Of a stretch of 7,722 bases of DNA, positions 5,409 to 7,722 are shown piece after piece; position 1 is the first letter of the stretch; every line of letters begins with the position of its first letter. Location of the stretch: the NCBI GenBank assembly GCA_003529325.1, contig DPVW01000005.1:1-7722 (forward strand), given 5' to 3'. The notes beneath the pieces were generated by a model. That model was not told where the DNA came from, ran no database searches, and worked only from the letters and a program-made list of their open reading frames with translations. The position numbers were made by a program, and so were the translations under genes. The DNA comes from Candidatus Latescibacterota bacterium. GTDB lineage: Bacteria; Latescibacterota; UBA2968; UBA8231.

Positions 5409-7652
5409 TCAGTTGCGCAACGGTTTGCCGGTACTCAACATGTGATCGATACGCGCTCGGGTCGCATCGGTACCACAGAGCATGAGAAATGCCTCCCGCT
5501 CCAACTCGAGCAACCGTGACTCCTTTACGGGCCCCCCGTCGCCACCACCGCACAACACACCTGCCAGGGCCTTGCCGACAACGACCTCCTGTGCCATAAG
5601 CTGACCTTCTTCGGCGCCACGAGCCAACTCTTCTTCTATCGACGCCAGTACCTGCGGTCCGGCAACCTCCAGCGGCGCCGCCACCGGTGGCGCCCAACCC
5701 TGTGCAAGCAGACGTCGCCCCCCTTCGATTGCCGGCGCCAACAGCCGCTCCTCGTCGAGATAGACGGCATCGTCGTCGCCGAGAAATCCCCATGCCCGTG
5801 CCTGCAGTGCATTGTCGGACATCAACCCATTCTGCAACGTCGGCAACGCCGATGCCACATCGGCACCGAAACGCCGCACCATCTCCTTACACCCTCCGGC
5901 CCCCGGGATGACGCCCACCTTGGTCTCCACCAACCCCATACGCAACTCGCCAGCGACGACACGAGATGCAGCTGTCAGACACAGTTCGCACCCCCCACCC
6001 AGCGCCAGCCCCCGAGCTGCCGCCACCACAGGCACCGAGGCATAACGCACGGCGGATGTCGTTTCCTGGAACAACTGCAGATAACTTTCCAACTCCGTCC
6101 ACTGGCCGGCGTCGATGAGTCGCAGTACATATTTCAGGTCGGCGCCGGCGGAGAAGTGCCCCCCCGCTCCGGTCAAGGCCAGCACTTCGAATGCCTCCCG
6201 GTTGATGGCATCCTGCAGGTGACGCAATACATCCGGTGGCAGCATATTCAGCTTGCCGCGCAGTTCGATCGCCGCCGCGCCCTCGCCGAGATAGACCAGA
6301 CGCAGGCCCTCCACATCCATCATCAGTTCTCCCGCCGCAAGCCATTCGGCATCCGTAGGTGCAGGCGAGGATATCTGTCGTTGTCGGCCATTGCCCAGGG
6401 CAACACGATTTGGTTCGGCGGCGAGGATCCCAGCCAATAGCAGCGGGGGGTCTGCCCCGGATGCGGTGATCGCTGTCGACAGACGCTCGGCGCCAATCAT
6501 GTCGATCATCTCGAAGGCGCCAGCTTCCCAGTTGAACCCCCAACGCAGCGCCTGATCGACATCCTCCAGAGCGTAAGCGACCTCCTCGACGCACTGCGCG
6601 CAGTAGGCGAGGGTCGCCACCAGATGTTCTCGCGCGAAATTGCCGAGTCGATCCTCCGCACACCACACGGCTTGCAGACGGTCAGCCAGGGCGCCTCGTC
6701 CCGGCAAGGCACAGTCCACGTCTTGCACCGGCCGATAGGTCAGACTCGCCAGATCCACACATTCGAGTCCCTCCGGTGTCTTGCGATAGAAACCCGCCCC
6801 ACGCTTGCTACCGAGACGCCCATCCTCTAACAGACCCTTCAGACAAGCCGGTATCGACAATCGCTCGAGGCCTGGATGGCTCGCAAGATTGTCATGGGAC
6901 GTCGTCGCCACGTGCACCAGGGTGTCGAGGCCGATGAGGTCGCAGAGCCGCAGGGTGGCACTACGTGGGCGTCCCAGCACCGTCCCGGTCACTGTATCCA
7001 CCTCTTCGACGGTGAGTCCATGCTCCTGCATGCGATGCAGGGCATCAAGAATGGTGAACACGCCGAGACGATTGGCGATAAAATTCGGTGTGTCCCGGCA
7101 CTCCACCACACCCTTTCCCAGCCGCCGACCGACAAACTCTGACATCGTCGACACCACTTCGGCGTCTGTATCAGGCCCCGGGATCACCTCGACGAGTTTC
7201 ATGTATCGCGGTGGATTGAAGAAGTGGATGCCGAGAAAACGGCCTCTCACATTCTCCGGGCAAGCTGCGGCGAGGGCGGCGATCGAAAGACCGGAGGTGT
7301 TGCTCGAAATCACCGCGTCAGCCGCCAGGCGCGGCGCGATGCTGGCCAGGAGTTGGCATTTGCTCTCGAGGTCCTCGACGACGGCCTCGATGATCCAGTC
7401 CGCCTGGCCAATCTCGGCATCATCGAAGCTGCCAGGGCGGATGCCCGCTGCCAGTTCAGGAAGGAAAAGGGCCGGTGGTCGCAGCTGCTTCAAACCCTCG
7501 ATCCCCGCGCGGGCTCGTCCTGCCGGGTCCTCGTCGCCAGGCAGGTCGAGCAGCTCCACGTGCAGACCTGCGTTGACCGCCATGGCAGCGATCTGCGCCC
7601 CCATGACACCGGCGCCGAGAACGACGACACGCTCGATCGAGGCTTTTTTCAT
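5409..7652 (-). CDS. fadN: 3-hydroxyacyl-CoA dehydrogenase / enoyl-CoA hydratase fusion, FadN type
   Basis: This is a 747-residue bifunctional beta-oxidation enzyme. The N-terminal half is a 3-hydroxyacyl-CoA dehydrogenase. It shows the NAD loop GAGVMG (13-18), D36 ending the second strand (NAD preference), SSNTS (116-120), GIHFFNP with catalytic H143, E155 in KLVEVI and N194 in FIANRL. The dehydrogenase C-terminal repeats follow (DGRLGSKRGAGFYR near 277-290; GFNWEAGAFEMID near 372-384). The C-terminal part (about 450-747) is an enoyl-CoA hydratase. It has the oxyanion-hole segments GGHFSAGADL (497-506) and ALGGGCEL (550-557), and both catalytic glutamates, E556 and E576, the latter before VGVIPGAGG. 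The domain order (dehydrogenase first) matches Bacillus FadN and archaeal crotonyl-CoA hydratase/3-hydroxybutyryl-CoA dehydrogenases, and is opposite to FadB/FadJ. Both active sites look intact. The ATG at 7652 overlaps the stop of the preceding gene (TGATG). Confidence 0.95.
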   Translation of the reverse strand: MKKASIERVVVLGAGVMGAQIAAMAVNAGLHVELLDLPGDEDPAGRARAGIEGLKQLRPPALFLPELAAGIRPGSFDDAEIGQADWIIEAVVEDLESKCQLLASIAPRLAADAVISSNTSGLSIAALAAACPENVRGRFLGIHFFNPPRYMKLVEVIPGPDTDAEVVSTMSEFVGRRLGKGVVECRDTPNFIANRLGVFTILDALHRMQEHGLTVEEVDTVTGTVLGRPRSATLRLCDLIGLDTLVHVATTSHDNLASHPGLERLSIPACLKGLLEDGRLGSKRGAGFYRKTPEGLECVDLASLTYRPVQDVDCALPGRGALADRLQAVWCAEDRLGNFAREHLVATLAYCAQCVEEVAYALEDVDQALRWGFNWEAGAFEMIDMIGAERLSTAITASGADPPLLLAGILAAEPNRVALGNGRQRQISSPAPTDAEWLAAGELMMDVEGLRLVYLGEGAAAIELRGKLNMLPPDVLRHLQDAINREAFEVLALTGAGGHFSAGADLKYVLRLIDAGQWTELESYLQLFQETTSAVRYASVPVVAAARGLALGGGCELCLTAASRVVAGELRMGLVETKVGVIPGAGGCKEMVRRFGADVASALPTLQNGLMSDNALQARAWGFLGDDDAVYLDEERLLAPAIEGGRRLLAQGWAPPVAAPLEVAGPQVLASIEEELARGAEEGQLMAQEVVVGKALAGVLCGGGDGGPVKESRLLELEREAFLMLCGTDATRARIDHMLSTGKPLRN

Positions 7653-7722
7653 CAGCCACCACTTGCCGGGGCCGTGCTGACAACGGGTGCATTGTCCTGT
7701 GCCGAACCGACGGACATGACAC
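7652..7722 (-). CDS. C-terminal end of an unidentified upstream gene (partial)
   Basis: Reading in from the right edge, one minus-strand frame is open for 22 codons (VMSVGSAQDNAPVVSTAPAS, then two glycines) and ends in TGA at 7654-7652. The last A of this stop is the first base of the FadN-like ATG, the TGATG arrangement of translationally coupled genes. The small, polar, Ala/Ser/Pro-rich end looks like a flexible tail and gives no family. In fadN operons the neighbours are often acyl-CoA dehydrogenases, thiolases or regulators, but nothing here decides between them. Confidence 0.5.
   Translation of the reverse strand, partial: VMSVGSAQDNAPVVSTAPASGG

Noticed and set aside
5389..5793. N-terminal extension of the HpaB/AbfD-like protein by 135 residues
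   Set aside because: The extension is Arg/Gly-rich alternate-frame sequence of the FadN-like gene. The family start and a GGAGGG site place the real start at 5388.
5887..6666. Minus-strand 259-codon open frame inside the FadN-like gene
   Set aside because: It is a shifted-frame shadow in GC-rich coding sequence; its translation is low-complexity and Arg/Gly-rich.

Overview
This 7.7 kb, GC-rich window comes from a bacterial chromosome. The sigma factor is a short primary-type protein of about 283 residues. It lacks region 1.1 and resembles the RpoD/SigA proteins of Bacteroidota and related FCB-group phyla. With the high GC content and a FadN-type beta-oxidation fusion, this suggests an uncultured or environmental FCB-like lineage. 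That assignment is an inference and cannot be fixed from the window. No mobile element, CRISPR array or prophage signal was seen.

Left part (1-1522), all minus strand: a tRNA-Asn(GTT) with its own promoter (243-271) and a rho-independent terminator (76-114) follows the sigma factor gene (1158-307). Upstream of the sigma gene, about 360 bases hold no ORF. They contain a good sigma70-type promoter (1457-1485) and then roughly 290 bases of predicted leader with several hairpins, three of which have C-rich loops. This is the most unusual non-coding stretch of the window.

Middle (1523-3108), minus strand: two consecutive genes are interrupted in the sequence as given. The first (3108-2143) encodes a complete FliG-like protein with an acidic tail, broken by two mutually compensating single-base indels. 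The second (2103-1523) encodes a membrane-anchored FecR-domain protein broken by one single-base deletion. All three lesions lie at short G/C runs, so sequencing or assembly error is at least as likely as pseudogenisation. No other flagellar gene is visible.

Right part (3167-7722): a plus-strand short-chain dehydrogenase/reductase is divergent from the FliG-like gene. It ends in a CTAG that also holds the stop codon of a convergent minus-strand operon. That operon, read from the right edge, has the tail of an unidentified gene, a FadN-type 3-hydroxyacyl-CoA dehydrogenase/enoyl-CoA hydratase fusion (747 aa) coupled by TGATG, and 20 bases later an HpaB/AbfD-superfamily flavoprotein (481 aa). 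The pair recalls the 4-hydroxybutyryl-CoA dehydratase plus crotonyl-CoA hydratase/3-hydroxybutyryl-CoA dehydrogenase combination. However, the AbfD-like protein lacks the cysteine ligands of the [4Fe-4S] cluster, so its reaction is uncertain. Acyl-CoA or hydroxy-acid catabolism is the best reading for this block.
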